From assembly GCF_949628215.1 (NCBI RefSeq), contig NC_134276.1:12799690-12863689 (forward strand): DNA of 64,000 nucleotides, given 5' to 3'. Origin of the DNA: Phalacrocorax aristotelis. Its lineage: Eukaryota > Chordata > Aves > Suliformes > Phalacrocoracidae. Within the stretch, counting starts at the first letter, position 1; the number at the start of each line of letters is the position of its first letter. Under the pieces are notes generated by a model. The model was not told the origin of the DNA, ran no database searches, and saw nothing but the letters and a program-made list of their open reading frames with translations. Of the stretch, positions 54,201 through 64,000 are shown piece after piece. Position numbers and translations under genes: made by a program.

Positions 54201-57200
54201 GACAGAGAAACAAATATGCTGAATAACAGCTTTTGTTTTGTTTTTTTCAGGATGATCTGCACAAAACTCATAACTCTGCATCAGCCACAGATGGACTTTC
54301 TCTATCTTCATTTATAGAATATCCAAAGTACAAGCCATTTGTTAATGCAGATTTGCTGCGCTCCCCTCGGAAACCAGTAATTCCATATCCTGAAAGCAAC
54401 AGCAGAGGTAATAGTTCAGCAAAGTTGTTTTCTTAGCTGTTTCCGAATCATGTAGTGAAACACTGTATGTCTGCATCTACAAAGGTTGCGATCTTTTTAT
54501 CCTTTTATTGCTTCCCAGTGGTGTGCAGGTCACCTGTTTTGTAGGTTCTTTGCACTTCTCTCTCAGAAGAATACCTAATGAAAAAAGTCACCTTACAGCT
54601 GAAGAAAGATGCTCCTCTTCAGTAGTAGAGAGCCATAAAATTGGCCGAATACTTTGTGAAATTGTCCTGACATGTTTTCTTTGCTCCTTTGCCAGTCCTT
54701 CTCTTCCTCAGTCTCTCCTCTTCCGAGTTCACAGCTGAATTTGAAGTACGGAGACTTCCTTTGCCTCAAACCATTTTGGGCACTGAAGAGGTTTGGTGCT
54801 GTTGCAATGGGAAGGCTTGTCATGGGCAAAGGGTGTGGTGGGAACATCTATTAAATCAGTGAAGGCTTAGAGCATACAGAGGGAGCAGCACAGTGCTGAA
54901 CAGAGAGATCACAACACCAAAAACAGAGGAGGTTGTACTCCCATTTATTCTTCCTTGTTTCTAGGCTATTCCTTCTCCTTCCTTTCCTGTTCTGGTCATA
55001 GTGTTCATCTCCAGATAAACAAGTTTGTCTTTTGTGACCTGACATGAACAAAACCATTCTTGGTTAGTTTTTTGTTGTATTAGTGAATGGGTTTGTCATG
55101 CAATGAGGCAAACTCCAGAGCTGCCCTGGGGTAAGTACAGGAGGCAGGAAGGGGAGTTGGGAGGACAGAGCAGGACCGATCCATCCTTGATGTGAGCCGT
55201 TTGCCTCAGGGTCATTGCAAAAATGCTCCCTTTAAGACTGGAGTTGCATGGACACTTAAGAATATGAAAAACTTGATGTTCTTTCCTTATCGGGAGAAAA
55301 GTAAGAAAGATTTAGCATGAATCCTAATATTATCCAAACTAAGAAAAAAAAAGTCAGCACGATAGGTTCAAGTCCCCGTTCCAACAGCATAATTCATGTG
55401 TGAATTTACTAGAGACTTCTATGTTAATGACCTAGTAGATGAAATCTGACTTCCTGAAGTGTTATTTAAAAATTGGTATATGCTCTCATATGCTCAGTGC
55501 CATTGGTTTTGAGAGTGCCGTTGATGCAAAACTGAAGGAACCTTTTGACAGACAAAAAATTGATGTGCAGGAGAGAGCTTCCCTATGAATTACTGATGCA
55601 GGAGTATTTTTGTAGATTGTGTTGCATGTTGCATTAGTGACAAACTTTTGACTTCCAAGTACTCACTTGGCAACTTTTTTCAAGCAGAAAATCTGCCAAC
55701 TCTGAAATAAGTGTAGGTGGAGGGAGACAATCTGTTAAATTGTATCCCGTTTTAAAAATTGTATCCCGTTTTAAAAATTGTATCCCGTTTTAAAAATTAT
55801 GAGCTGCCTTTATTTTCAAAAAATGTTTACATATTAGTACATCCTGCAAATGAAGTCTAGCAAACAGATGATCCAATATCTTACTCTTTTTGCATAGGTT
55901 TTAAAAATGCCAAAATGTTCTGGAGTGTATATTTTAGTAAGGTTAAGGATATGGGAATTAATTTCAGATGGAATAGTAGATTTCATTTGTTCTTGGGGGT
56001 CCTTATTGCTCCTCCCACCCCCTAATTTAAAAACAAAAAAAAGGTTTTGAAAAATCCTGAAATTGAGTATAGTAAATTCTGCTTATTTTGAATTTTTGCG
56101 TTGTGTTTGTGTGTGTCCCAGCATACATAGTTGGTTTTAATACTCTGATAAGGGTGACTGAATGATAACTTGTCATGGTGTTGGGTTTCACCTTTATCTA
56201 TTAGTTTCTTGAATTGCTTCATTCCTGTACTTTGTTAGTCATTATTCTAAATATACAGAGATTTCAATTTAGCTGGAAGGATAACAGTAACAAAGCTGTT
56301 TATAGTTTCAGCTGTGCCTATTTCAGCTGAATCCTGGTAACAGTAACATAAATAAAGAGAAGACGGTACAGTTGGTGACTCTGATCCTGCAGACAAGGCC
56401 CAGCTGTCTATAACTTCTCCATAACGGTGACTGCTGTCACCCACTTCTCATTTATTTAAGTTACCTTAAAGCAGGTGGTTTTTGTTGAAGTGATGCTATT
56501 CTGCATTTCAATCTTTATGAGCTTTTACTCTGGAAAACTGATTCTGACTGATAATTATTTTTGCCTTTTTTTGTAATCTGACGCAGTCCCAACTTTTCTG
56601 TGCTTGTGCATTTGGTAATAAAGGTGGTGCATGCTTTCTCTGGAGTGGGTTTAAGCAAAAAGGAGTGGTTTAACATGACCTTGCAGATCACTCTGCTGTA
56701 CGAGCTGTCCGTACAGATGTTCCTGTGTTTTACTTTCACAGGCCTGTGTAGGGGAAAGAGCTTATTGTTATTGTTCCCTTTGCAAAATTAAACGATTCAG
56801 CTGAGAGGCATAATACATCGGATTACCAGCAGATGGTCTAATTGCAAGGTGATGTGAGTTGTATTACAACTGCTTTTCTTTTTGTGGTGATGGACATACA
56901 AAGGTTTTGTTGAGTAATTGTTAAAGCAGGGAATGGAACCAAAGAGGGAAAGTTGTTTGGCTCAAAGGAGATGCATATCTTCGGCGGTGGAGCGGAACAC
57001 AAGCACAAAACCAGAAGAATCAAAAAAGAGCTGCCACTTAGAGAAACAAATGTGTTTGTAGCCCATCTCATAGCTAACCTTTATTCTGCTCCGTGACTAT
57101 CCATAGTTGTGTTTTGTGTATTTGTTGTGCTAGCACGCCCTTGTAGAGGAATAATAATATAGAGAACTGCCACTGTTTAACTATCTAGTTGTGACCTTTC

Positions 57201-59091
57201 ATTTCCTTTTGATAAAGAGTCAGAAGATGCACTGCTTGCACTTAATCTGCAGAGTATTTATGTGCTTTGTTCTGTGAAAGGGATGCACCTTTCCCAGATG
57301 TTTCAGATGAAGGTGTGCACCAAGGGCATCTATTCATTTGAGACTGGTTTTAACTGGTTTTAGAATCAGTTATGGTTTAAAGGTGAGCAGGTTTTAATTC
57401 CTAGAAGGAGTCTTGGATGCTGGTAAGGAACACTCTGACTTTCTTACATAACAACATGGTTTTATTAAAATGTTTCAAGTTCAACGTTATCTTCAAGTGG
57501 AGATTTAATGGCATCTAACAAAAGGTACTTGTTCAATTACAGCAATATTTTCTGCTCTGAAGAATCTGCAGGAAAAAATTCATCGACTGGAGTTGGAACG
57601 GCTTCAGGCGGAGGAGAATGTAAAACACCTCAGCAGAGAAACAGCTGACTACAAAAAAGTACTGAGTGAACAAATGCAACACAAAGAGCATGACAAGACT
57701 GAAGTGTCAAAGAAAAATCAAGGTGGTTTGCAAACTTTATATAGATACTACAGAACACCGGTGTGGATGAAACTTGAGTTTTACTGATGCATAAAACTAT
57801 TTTGATTTACTTTGTTTGGCCTCCTTTACTCTGTAGTGACCCATGGAGTTATGAAGTAAAAGCATGCTTTGTTTAGGGATTTGCATGCATACAGAAGATC
57901 ATTAGGCTTAATCAGTGGGTTTCTTTAGATGGTCCTTTTCTTGCTTGTTTTGGAACTGTCCTGAAAACATTTAAAAAAAAAAAAAATCCCAGGAACAAGC
58001 AGCCTGTGATTTCACTTTTCTGCCTTCTGTTTTCTTCAGAACTGGCTTCTCAGCTGGCAGCTGCTGAGTCTCGTTGTAGCCTTTTAGAGAAACAGCTGGA
58101 CTACATGAGAAGAATGATCCAGCATGCAGAAAATGAGAAGTCACATCTCTTGGAAAAGCAGGTGTGTCCTCAAGATTATCTCAGGGTTAAATTATAAAAA
58201 TCATTAACTATGTCATGATTTTTCATAGTAACTATAACTTTAATATCTGTAAGTGTGGCTGTGTGTTTCAGCTGGCCTTTACATACTTCGGTGTGGATAG
58301 TTTCCCTACTTAAATTTCCCAGTCTTACCAGGACCGTGGTATTTTCTGCCTTTGTGCACCTGCCTCTAAGACAGTATCAGGCCCATGTCCCACTGGGGAA
58401 AAACGTCCCTTTTGTGTTTACACTCTTCATATCTTTGGGGATTTTCTTTACTAGTTCTACTTTTGCTAAACTGGGGCTGAAATACTGATTCTGTAGAAAT
58501 AATAGTAAAATTTCTATCTCCTACCATCAGTGACTGCAAGATTTGGCCTATATCTAAAATAAGCTTGAACTTTGCTTTATAGGAGTATGGATCACCTAGA
58601 GCTCTCTGTTCACTGGTCTCTCTGGCTGCCCTATTTTAGTCTATTAAGTATTTACTGAAGCAAAAAAAGAATGAAGAAAGCTATCTCTGATAGCTGAGTA
58701 ATGAGGGGGTTTTACCATGTTGGGTTCAGAGGGAGGAGTGACCACTGAATTCTCTATCATCTGAGTCTGGTTGAGTGTGGTTGAAGGTTCCCAACATCGG
58801 TGGACCAGTGGTGCAGTTTGCTCCCTAATCTTAGTACCATCTAAAATTGCACAGAGGAGGTAGTAGTTCCTTTGGACTGCTGACGGGCCTCCTTTGTGCT
58901 GCAGACACAAAGCTTACTACAAGGCTTGTTTTATCATGCTTGTAAATGTTTTGCTTTTTACTTCCTCTTTCAAGGGTTCGTTGGAGAGAGATCGGCTTCT
59001 TGATCAATCGCATGTTCAGTCTAAATTGGAAAAGCTGGATATGCTGGAAAGAGAGTACAGCAGGCTTACCGTGATGCAGTCCGTAGCAGAG
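48218..59091 (+). CDS. CEP57: CEP57, coding exons 1-5 (3' part outside window)
   Basis: Exons 48218-48250, 54251-54407, 57543-57722, 58040-58161, 58975-59091 join in phase to 609 nt, 203 codons, with no stop. Exon 2 holds [16 protein letters not shown] and YPESNSR; exons 3-5 hold [40 protein letters not shown] and [20 protein letters not shown], all close to human CEP57. The N-terminal half (about 60 onward) is a long coiled coil, the centrosome-localisation region of the family. CEP57 sits with CEP63 and CEP152 around centrioles, helps hold pericentriolar material and microtubules, and has been called translokin for FGF2 traffic. The next exon and the C-terminal microtubule-binding half are not in this window. 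CEP57L1 is less likely given the FAM76B neighbour. Confidence 0.95.
48251..54250 (+). other. CEP57: CEP57 intron 1
   Basis: 6.0 kb. The first 600 bp are CpG-island sequence with a GGGA repeat (48308-48324) and a 12-bp tandem duplication (GTGACAGCGCC at 48645-48655 and 48657-48667). A long CR1 copy occupies 49049-50128. The rest is AT-rich single-copy sequence with no further feature seen. Confidence 0.85.
49049..50128 (-). mobile_element. CR1 LINE, 5'-truncated, minus strand
   Basis: Same family and orientation as the copy at 41,603, but extends about 280 bp further 5'. The reverse-transcriptase C-terminal part is recognisable from [13 protein letters not shown] (near 49,990) to the [17 protein letters not shown] block, with a frame break near 49,770. 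The usual ADD catalytic motif is degraded to AYD at about 49,912-49,920. Sits antisense in CEP57 intron 1, 170 bp beyond the CpG island. Confidence 0.95.
54251..54407 (+). CDS. CEP57: CEP57 coding exon 2
   Basis: Encodes [20 protein letters not shown], then [20 protein letters not shown] and [12 protein letters not shown] plus one base. Strong T-rich acceptor ending in TTTTTTTCAG, donor GTAATA. The [18 protein letters not shown] pattern is the conserved CEP57 N-terminal motif. Confidence 0.95.
55741..55797 (+). repeat. Three perfect 19-bp tandem repeats
   Basis: TGTATCCCGTTTTAAAAAT three times without a mismatch, in CEP57 intron 2. Likely a small minisatellite; copy number may vary between individuals. 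Confidence 0.97.
57543..57722 (+). CDS. CEP57: CEP57 coding exon 3
   Basis: Starts [20 protein letters not shown] and continues through [20 protein letters not shown]. Coiled-coil heptads evident. Acceptor ATTACAG, donor GTGGTT (weak after the +2 position), phase 1. Confidence 0.95.
58040..58161 (+). CDS. CEP57: CEP57 coding exon 4
   Basis: Encodes [20 protein letters not shown], then [20 protein letters not shown] and Q. Acceptor TTTTCTTCAG, donor GTGTGT, phase 0 out. Confidence 0.96.
58975..59091 (+). CDS. CEP57: CEP57 coding exon 5
   Basis: 39 codons: [20 protein letters not shown], then [19 protein letters not shown]. Acceptor CTCTTTCAAG, donor GTCTGT, phase 0. The family continues with a KKMQELE-like exon, which I could not find before the window ends. 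Confidence 0.95.
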
Positions 59092-61610
59092 GTCTGTCAT
59101 TTGCACTGGATACTGTATCAGACTTACCCTGTTTATTGTAATCAGCACTTTATAACTATATGTCAATAATAGAGGTGAGCAAAACTTTATGCTGTAGACA
59201 AAGGCAGCAACTAAACATCTTTTTAAAGCTGAAGTGTTGTAAAAACCTGCAGTTATTGCTGGAAGTCTACCTGGCCAGGTAGGCTGTAGGTCACTACACT
59301 TTGCTTAGCCTTAACGGTATCTGTTGGTGTTCCTCTTTTGCGGTTAACTGGTTCCTAGGCATGTAGGATTGCAGGCATTCGGAAGCTCCCAGCTCCTGAG
59401 TTGCCTCGCATGCTACTGAATACTAGCAGTTACATTCTGTTACCAACCCAGTTTTGACTTGACTTGTGTGGGTTTGGTGTGTTTTTTCTTTTAGCCACTT
59501 ATGCTCTTCCTTAAGAGATGCAATTATTATTAATTATTTTGCTTGCAGAATTATGGAGCCTTGCATTGCTAGGCCTCTAGCACTGGCTGGCTGTCAGTGT
59601 GTTTGACCCAGTCTGCCTCTTCAGGATTTGGTTTGAACTGGTAGCTTTTAAAAGTTCAGCATGACTGTGTTTGATCATATTCCTTCTGCATACCGTCTGT
59701 GGTGTTGGCTTCTGCAATCCAGTCCACATCCTACCCCTTTCTGCTGCTGTAGAGAGACCACAAGACTCCCAAGTGTGGGACCTACAGAGGGCTTAGCAAG
59801 GGAGAGGCTTCCACCTGCAAACTCCCTCCATCCAAAAGGAGCAGATAGTACCTGATTACACTGTGGCTTTGAAGACAGCTCATTACTCAATCAAAATTGT
59901 AGGCTTGCCACCCTGCACACCAGCCCTTGCCAGGTGCTGAAGTAGATGGTGTTTTTCCAGGAGTACCTAAGGAGGTGTTTGATAGTAGATCTTCAGCTAG
60001 TTGGTCTGCTGCAGGACCTTTAGACACTGCAGCTATTCTTGGGACTCCCTGATGCAAGGTGGCTGTAACAAGCTGTTTAAGATCTTAACAGCCCATTTTG
60101 GTAAGCTGCATTTATGGAGTAAAAGTGCCTGCATTGTTCACCTGGGCCAGACTCTTTGAAAGGGACATGAGTGTCTCCTGGGCCTTGTTCACTGAAAGTA
60201 GCAGTAGTTTTCTCAAGGGACAGGGTTGAAATAACTGGTTCAGCAACAGGAGTCCCTTTCTCAGGGGCTTTTAACAAGCTTTTGACTGGTAGCAGGTGGA
60301 GTTTGGTGGGACTGGGTTGTTTGCCTTCCTGTGCCTGGCTAGTGAACATAATTTCAGCATAACAGTTCAATTTGTTTCCTCCCCTTCCCCTCCCAGATTA
60401 AACTAGAGGCCTATGATTCATGATATCTTCAGGAATTAGTAGCTGTCACAATTAAATCTATTTTAGTGGAATTGGGTGTTAAAGTCACACAATTTTGAAT
60501 CCATTCTAGGAACTGAGAGAAATCTGGATTTAACGCTGACTCAAGGTCATTAGTTGTTTTCAGATTGATAGGTCTATCTGCCTCCATGCTTGCAGTCTGT
60601 GTTTCTACATGAGCATCCATGTGCTAAGTGTTACCTTAGAATCCTGAAAAGGTGACTGCACACTGTGCTCAAAACAGTTGCATCTCTTGCCTCTTCAACC
60701 TCTGCTTTAGTTGTGGCAAGACCACAGGGGCATTTGCAAGTTTTATTTGAAGCAAGAAATACATAAGAAAGGCTATTTCTATACATGGTGTGCTGAAATG
60801 GATGTGAAGTGGTGAGGTGACCACTCATGAGTGAGCAATGATGTAACTGCCTCTGATTTCAGAGCACAAGTTGTGTGTGGGTCTTACTGAGAGCATTTAA
60901 TCTCTGCAGAGCCACTACCTGGCACTATAAGTATTCAAGCAATTTGCCAATGTTAATATTGCCTGTGAACAGGAAATGCTGAGACTCTTAGTCATGTGAA
61001 GGGCTCCTAACTAGAGTACTTGCCGCTAAAGCATTTTCTGGTGTATGTTTATTGCAACTCTGACCCTACAGTGCAGTCTCTGGATAGCTGGCTGAGAGGG
61101 TCTGAATGTGTTTATGTCTGAGGATGGAGTTACAGGATGGGGTCGTTCCCTAAAAGCACAGTTTGGGCTTTGGTCTGGAGTATGGCCAGATGTGAATGTA
61201 TGTGCAGATGACATGTTTTGAAGAACTGTAGTTGGTAGTAATTGATCTTTTCTTAATGAGATGTAATAAAACCCAACAGTTATGTGAACAAAAGAAGTAA
61301 CGAATCCTTTAATTTGGTTGTGGCTGTATGCTACCTACACCTCTAGTTTTTTCCTTTATCCTTTAATTGCCAGGTGCTGAGAAACAACACCTGCCCTGTT
61401 TCAGCTGGGTACATGCTCACTGCTTAGCTGTCAAGCAGGTGCTAATTTGCAAAGTAGTGAAGCACAGGGATAAAAGCTGTCTTCACACTGGAGACATTTC
61501 CTCTCTGGTGGAACTAATTTGAATGTTTATCCCAGAGCCAGTTTTTATGAAATTTAGGTGTTCTGTATCTTTACGGTTTCATACCTTTCTGTCTTCATTG
61601 GTTAAAGTTG

Positions 61611-61940
61611 TTTGAGGGATCGGATTCTATCCAGAGGCACCTGGACAAGCTCAGGAAGTGGGCCCATGTGAACCTCATGAGGTTCAGCAAGGCCAAGTGC
61701 AAGATCCTGTGCCTGGGTTGGGCCAACCCCCAATACGAACACAGGTTGAGGGATGATGGGATTGAGAGCAGCCCTGCCGAGAAGGACTTGGGGGTACTGG
61801 TGAACAAAAAGCTGGACATGAGCCAATCCTATCCTGGGCTGCATCAAAAGAAGCATGGCCAGCAGGTCAAGGGAGGTGATTCTGCCCCTCTGCTCTGCTC
61901 TGGTGAGACCCCACTGCAGTGCTGTATCTAGCTCTAGAGC
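61611..61940 (+). mobile_element. CR1 LINE, 5' part (interrupted)
   Basis: Plus-strand CR1 beginning in the reverse-transcriptase C-terminal region ([35 protein letters not shown]) and running to TGCTGTATCTAGCTCTAGAGC, where a solo LTR interrupts it. Continues at 62501. Confidence 0.93.
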
Positions 61941-62500
61941 TGTCGTGGTCCAGCCTCAGTCGGCAACTAAACACCATGCAGCCGCTTGCTCACTCCCCCC
62001 ACCCCTGTGGGATGGGGGAGAGAATCAGAAGAGCAAAAGAACTTGTGGCTTGAGATAAGCACAGTTTAATAATTACAATAAAATAATTATAATAATATTA
62101 TGATAATAATAATTATAATATAATGGAAAAAGAAAAAAGCAAACGCCAGTGATACAACCACTCACCACCTGCCGACTGACGCTGCAATCCGGAGCGCAAT
62201 TGTTTCCCTCCTCCCCTGGCCACCTCCTCCCAGTTAACGTAGTGGGGATGACATTACATGATATGGAATATCCCTTTGGTCAGTTTGAATCCACTCTCTT
62301 AGCTGTGCCCCCTCCCTTCCCGGCTTCTTGTGCACCTGGCAGAGCATGGGGAGCTGGAAAAGTCCTTGACTAGTACAAGCACTACCCAGCAACAACCAAA
62401 ACATCAGTGTGTTATCAATGTTTTCATGCTAAGTCCAAAGCACAGCACTATGCCAGCTGCAGTGAAGAAAATCAACTCTATCCCAGCTAAAACCATGACA
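61941..62500 (-). mobile_element. Solo LTR of an avian endogenous retrovirus
   Basis: 560 bp with TG...CA ends (plus strand TGTCGTGG to CCATGACA), inserted inside a CR1. On the minus strand it opens TGTCATGGTTTTAGCTGGGA and near its 3' end has an ATTAAACTG poly(A)-type signal after an AT-rich run, the orientation I infer. The TATA region that relatives carry looks mutated (CTACGTTAACTGGG). Flanks AGAGC and GAAGC may be a decayed 5-bp target duplication. No viral genes remain, so this is a recombined single LTR. The exact family needs a repeat library. Confidence 0.8.
62070..62122 (+). repeat. AAT/ATA-rich simple sequence inside the LTR
   Basis: Runs of AATAATTATAATAATATTAT type. Relatives of this LTR often carry a TTA microsatellite at this place, so it belongs to the element. 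Confidence 0.8.
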
Positions 62501-62994
62501 GAAGCTCTCAGTACAGGAAAGTCATGGAGCTGTTGGAGTGGGGCCAGAGGAGGCCACAAAAATGATCCGTGGGCTGGAGCACCTCTCCTGCAAGGACAGG
62601 CTGAAAGAGCGGGGATGTTCAGTCTGGAGAAGAGAAGGCTGCAGGGAGACTTAATTGAGGCCTTCCAGTACTGAAAGGGAGCTTGTAAGAAAGGTGGCGA
62701 CAGACTTTTATATCAGGGCCTGTTGTAATAGGACAAGGGTTAATGGTTTTAAAATAAATGATGGTAGATTCAGAATAGATGTAAAGAAGAAATGCAATGA
62801 GTGTGGGGAAGCACTGGCACAGGTTGCCCAGAGGGTGGTAGGTGCCCCATCCCTGGAAACATTCAAGGTCAGGTTGGACGGGTCTCTCGGCAGCCTGGTC
62901 TAGTGGAAGATGTCCCTGCTCACTGCAGGGGCGTTGGACTAGATGATCTCTAAAGGTCCTTTCCAACCCAAACTATTCTATGATTCTGTGATTC
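62501..62994 (+). mobile_element. CR1 LINE, 3' part (interrupted)
   Basis: Continues the CR1 from 61940 (AGCTCTCAGTACAGG, then GTCATGGAGCTG) through the 3' UTR to the terminal GGTCCTTTCCAACCCAAACT, ATTCTATGATTCTGTGATTC. An internal deletion relative to other copies is evident near 62,665-62,700. Confidence 0.93.
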
Positions 62995-64000
62995 TGAGTG
63001 AGGTGATTGCATGAATCTTAATTTCCCTTAGAAAACAGGCAAAAAATATAAATATTTTATTTCTATATTTTCATTGAAACTTTTTGCAGTGGCTACTGGT
63101 GACTGAGCAGAGTGTTTTAGGCAGCCCAGTGCTGACCTGCGGCGCACTTCCTGTGCCATGCTACCTTAACATGGCAGGCAGCGTACCTGGGGAGCATCTG
63201 TGTTGGCTGTTAGCTGGCCCTCTGTCCCCTCCCTCTCAGTGATGGACCAGTAATCTGTGTAATAGTTTTTCTATAGGGAAGAAAAAGAGTTTCTTTTGGG
63301 AATGTAACTTGGACAGATAATTTCCAACAGGATCTATCACTGATGATACAGTAAGATGATACACTCCTGTTCTGCAGTTTGAGCTGCACACTGCAGCTGA
63401 GCAGCTGGCTGAGTGCATACTCAGTATAAAAGCATTGGCCCAGCTTCATGTCAGTCTTCAGTTCAAACAGAAGATATGCTTCAGTATTTTCATATTAAAA
63501 ATTCTGACTTAACAGGGTAGACAAAAATCTTTGTGAGACTGACCATGTAGAAATCAAGAATTGTGCCACATGCTGTAAAGGACAGAAGATTATCTTAAGT
63601 TACCTGGAATATACCTGACTTGAATGAAGAAAAATAAACAGTCAAAAGGATTCTTTTATTCAACAGAAAAAGCTGGTTCCTTTTACATAGTGCCTTTGTC
63701 CTCAATGTTTATCCAGGGTTTTGCCGTTTAACACCTTTGTATAACAGCTGGTTACATTAATCTTGCACTTAATGCTTAAGTAAAGCAGTATTGAAATACT
63801 TTCTACCTCAGTGTCGTGGGTTTATAAAGAAACAGAAGTGCCCAAATATAGCTGTTACTTTAAAATGTATGCTTTTCTGCCTTAAGTTTGACTAGTGGCT
63901 CTGTGAATAATCAGTCTGTGGGGGAAGAGAAGGGAAGCTGTTTTGTGTCCTGGAGCTCTGGATTGTTTTTTTCGCTCTGCTGTATAAAAGCAGAAAGCTA

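Larger units (their letters stand above)
54408..58974 (+). other. CEP57: CEP57 introns 2-4
   Basis: Introns 54408-57542, 57723-58039 and 58162-58974. No mobile element recognised. A threefold 19-bp tandem repeat lies at 55741-55797. Confidence 0.85.
59092..64000 (+). other. CEP57: CEP57 intron 5 (incomplete)
   Basis: Begins at the GTCTGT donor and runs past the window end. Holds a CR1 split by a solo LTR (61611-62994). I searched the rest for a CEP57 continuation exon by its expected peptide and found none. Confidence 0.75.

Noticed and set aside
61608-61931. 107-codon open frame with reverse-transcriptase-like residues
   Set aside because: Remnant of the CR1 ORF2 C-terminus, truncated and interrupted by the LTR, not a host gene.
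59092-64000. Search for CEP57 exon 6
   Set aside because: No frame with the expected KKMQELE-type coiled-coil peptide followed by a donor was found; the exon must lie beyond the window.

Overview
The window is vertebrate nuclear DNA, almost certainly from a bird. Evidence: truncated CR1 LINE copies throughout with the typical avian CR1 3' end (CCTTCCAACCCAAACTATTCTATGATTCT-like), a solo LTR that resembles a common avian endogenous-retrovirus LTR, compact GT-AG introns, and the avian-style head-to-head pair FAM76B / CEP57 (the same neighbours as on human 11q21, from memory). I cannot name the species.

Layout. 1-33,667: gene-poor, AT-rich intergenic DNA with four CR1 fragments and a few simple repeats; I find no gene there that I can defend. 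33,668-47,358: FAM76B on the minus strand. Ten coding exons can be placed to the base, all with consistent phases and GT-AG borders. They give an uninterrupted 345-residue protein with a Cys-rich N-terminal half, a ten-histidine run, a basic nuclear-localisation-like segment and a C-terminal coiled coil. A roughly 2.5 kb 3' UTR follows. 46,690-48,880: a CpG island holding a bidirectional promoter, with eleven CCAAT/ATTGG boxes in 478 bp between the two start codons. 48,218 to the end: CEP57 on the plus strand. Only the first five coding exons (203 codons) are inside; the window ends in intron 5.

Mobile DNA. Two long minus-strand CR1 copies flank the promoter, one in FAM76B intron 5 and one in CEP57 intron 1. 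They share a 262-bp block with no mismatch by eye, while the sequence on either side differs by several per cent, a mosaic pattern that suggests gene conversion or chimeric source elements. A third long CR1, in CEP57 intron 5, is split by a 560-bp solo LTR.

How it works together: FAM76B is a nuclear-speckle protein and CEP57 a centrosome protein. They appear to be linked only by sharing one CCAAT-rich CpG-island promoter. I found no unrecognised multi-gene system; the most interesting signals are the promoter architecture, the CR1 mosaic and two unexplained open frames near 24.8-25.2 kb.
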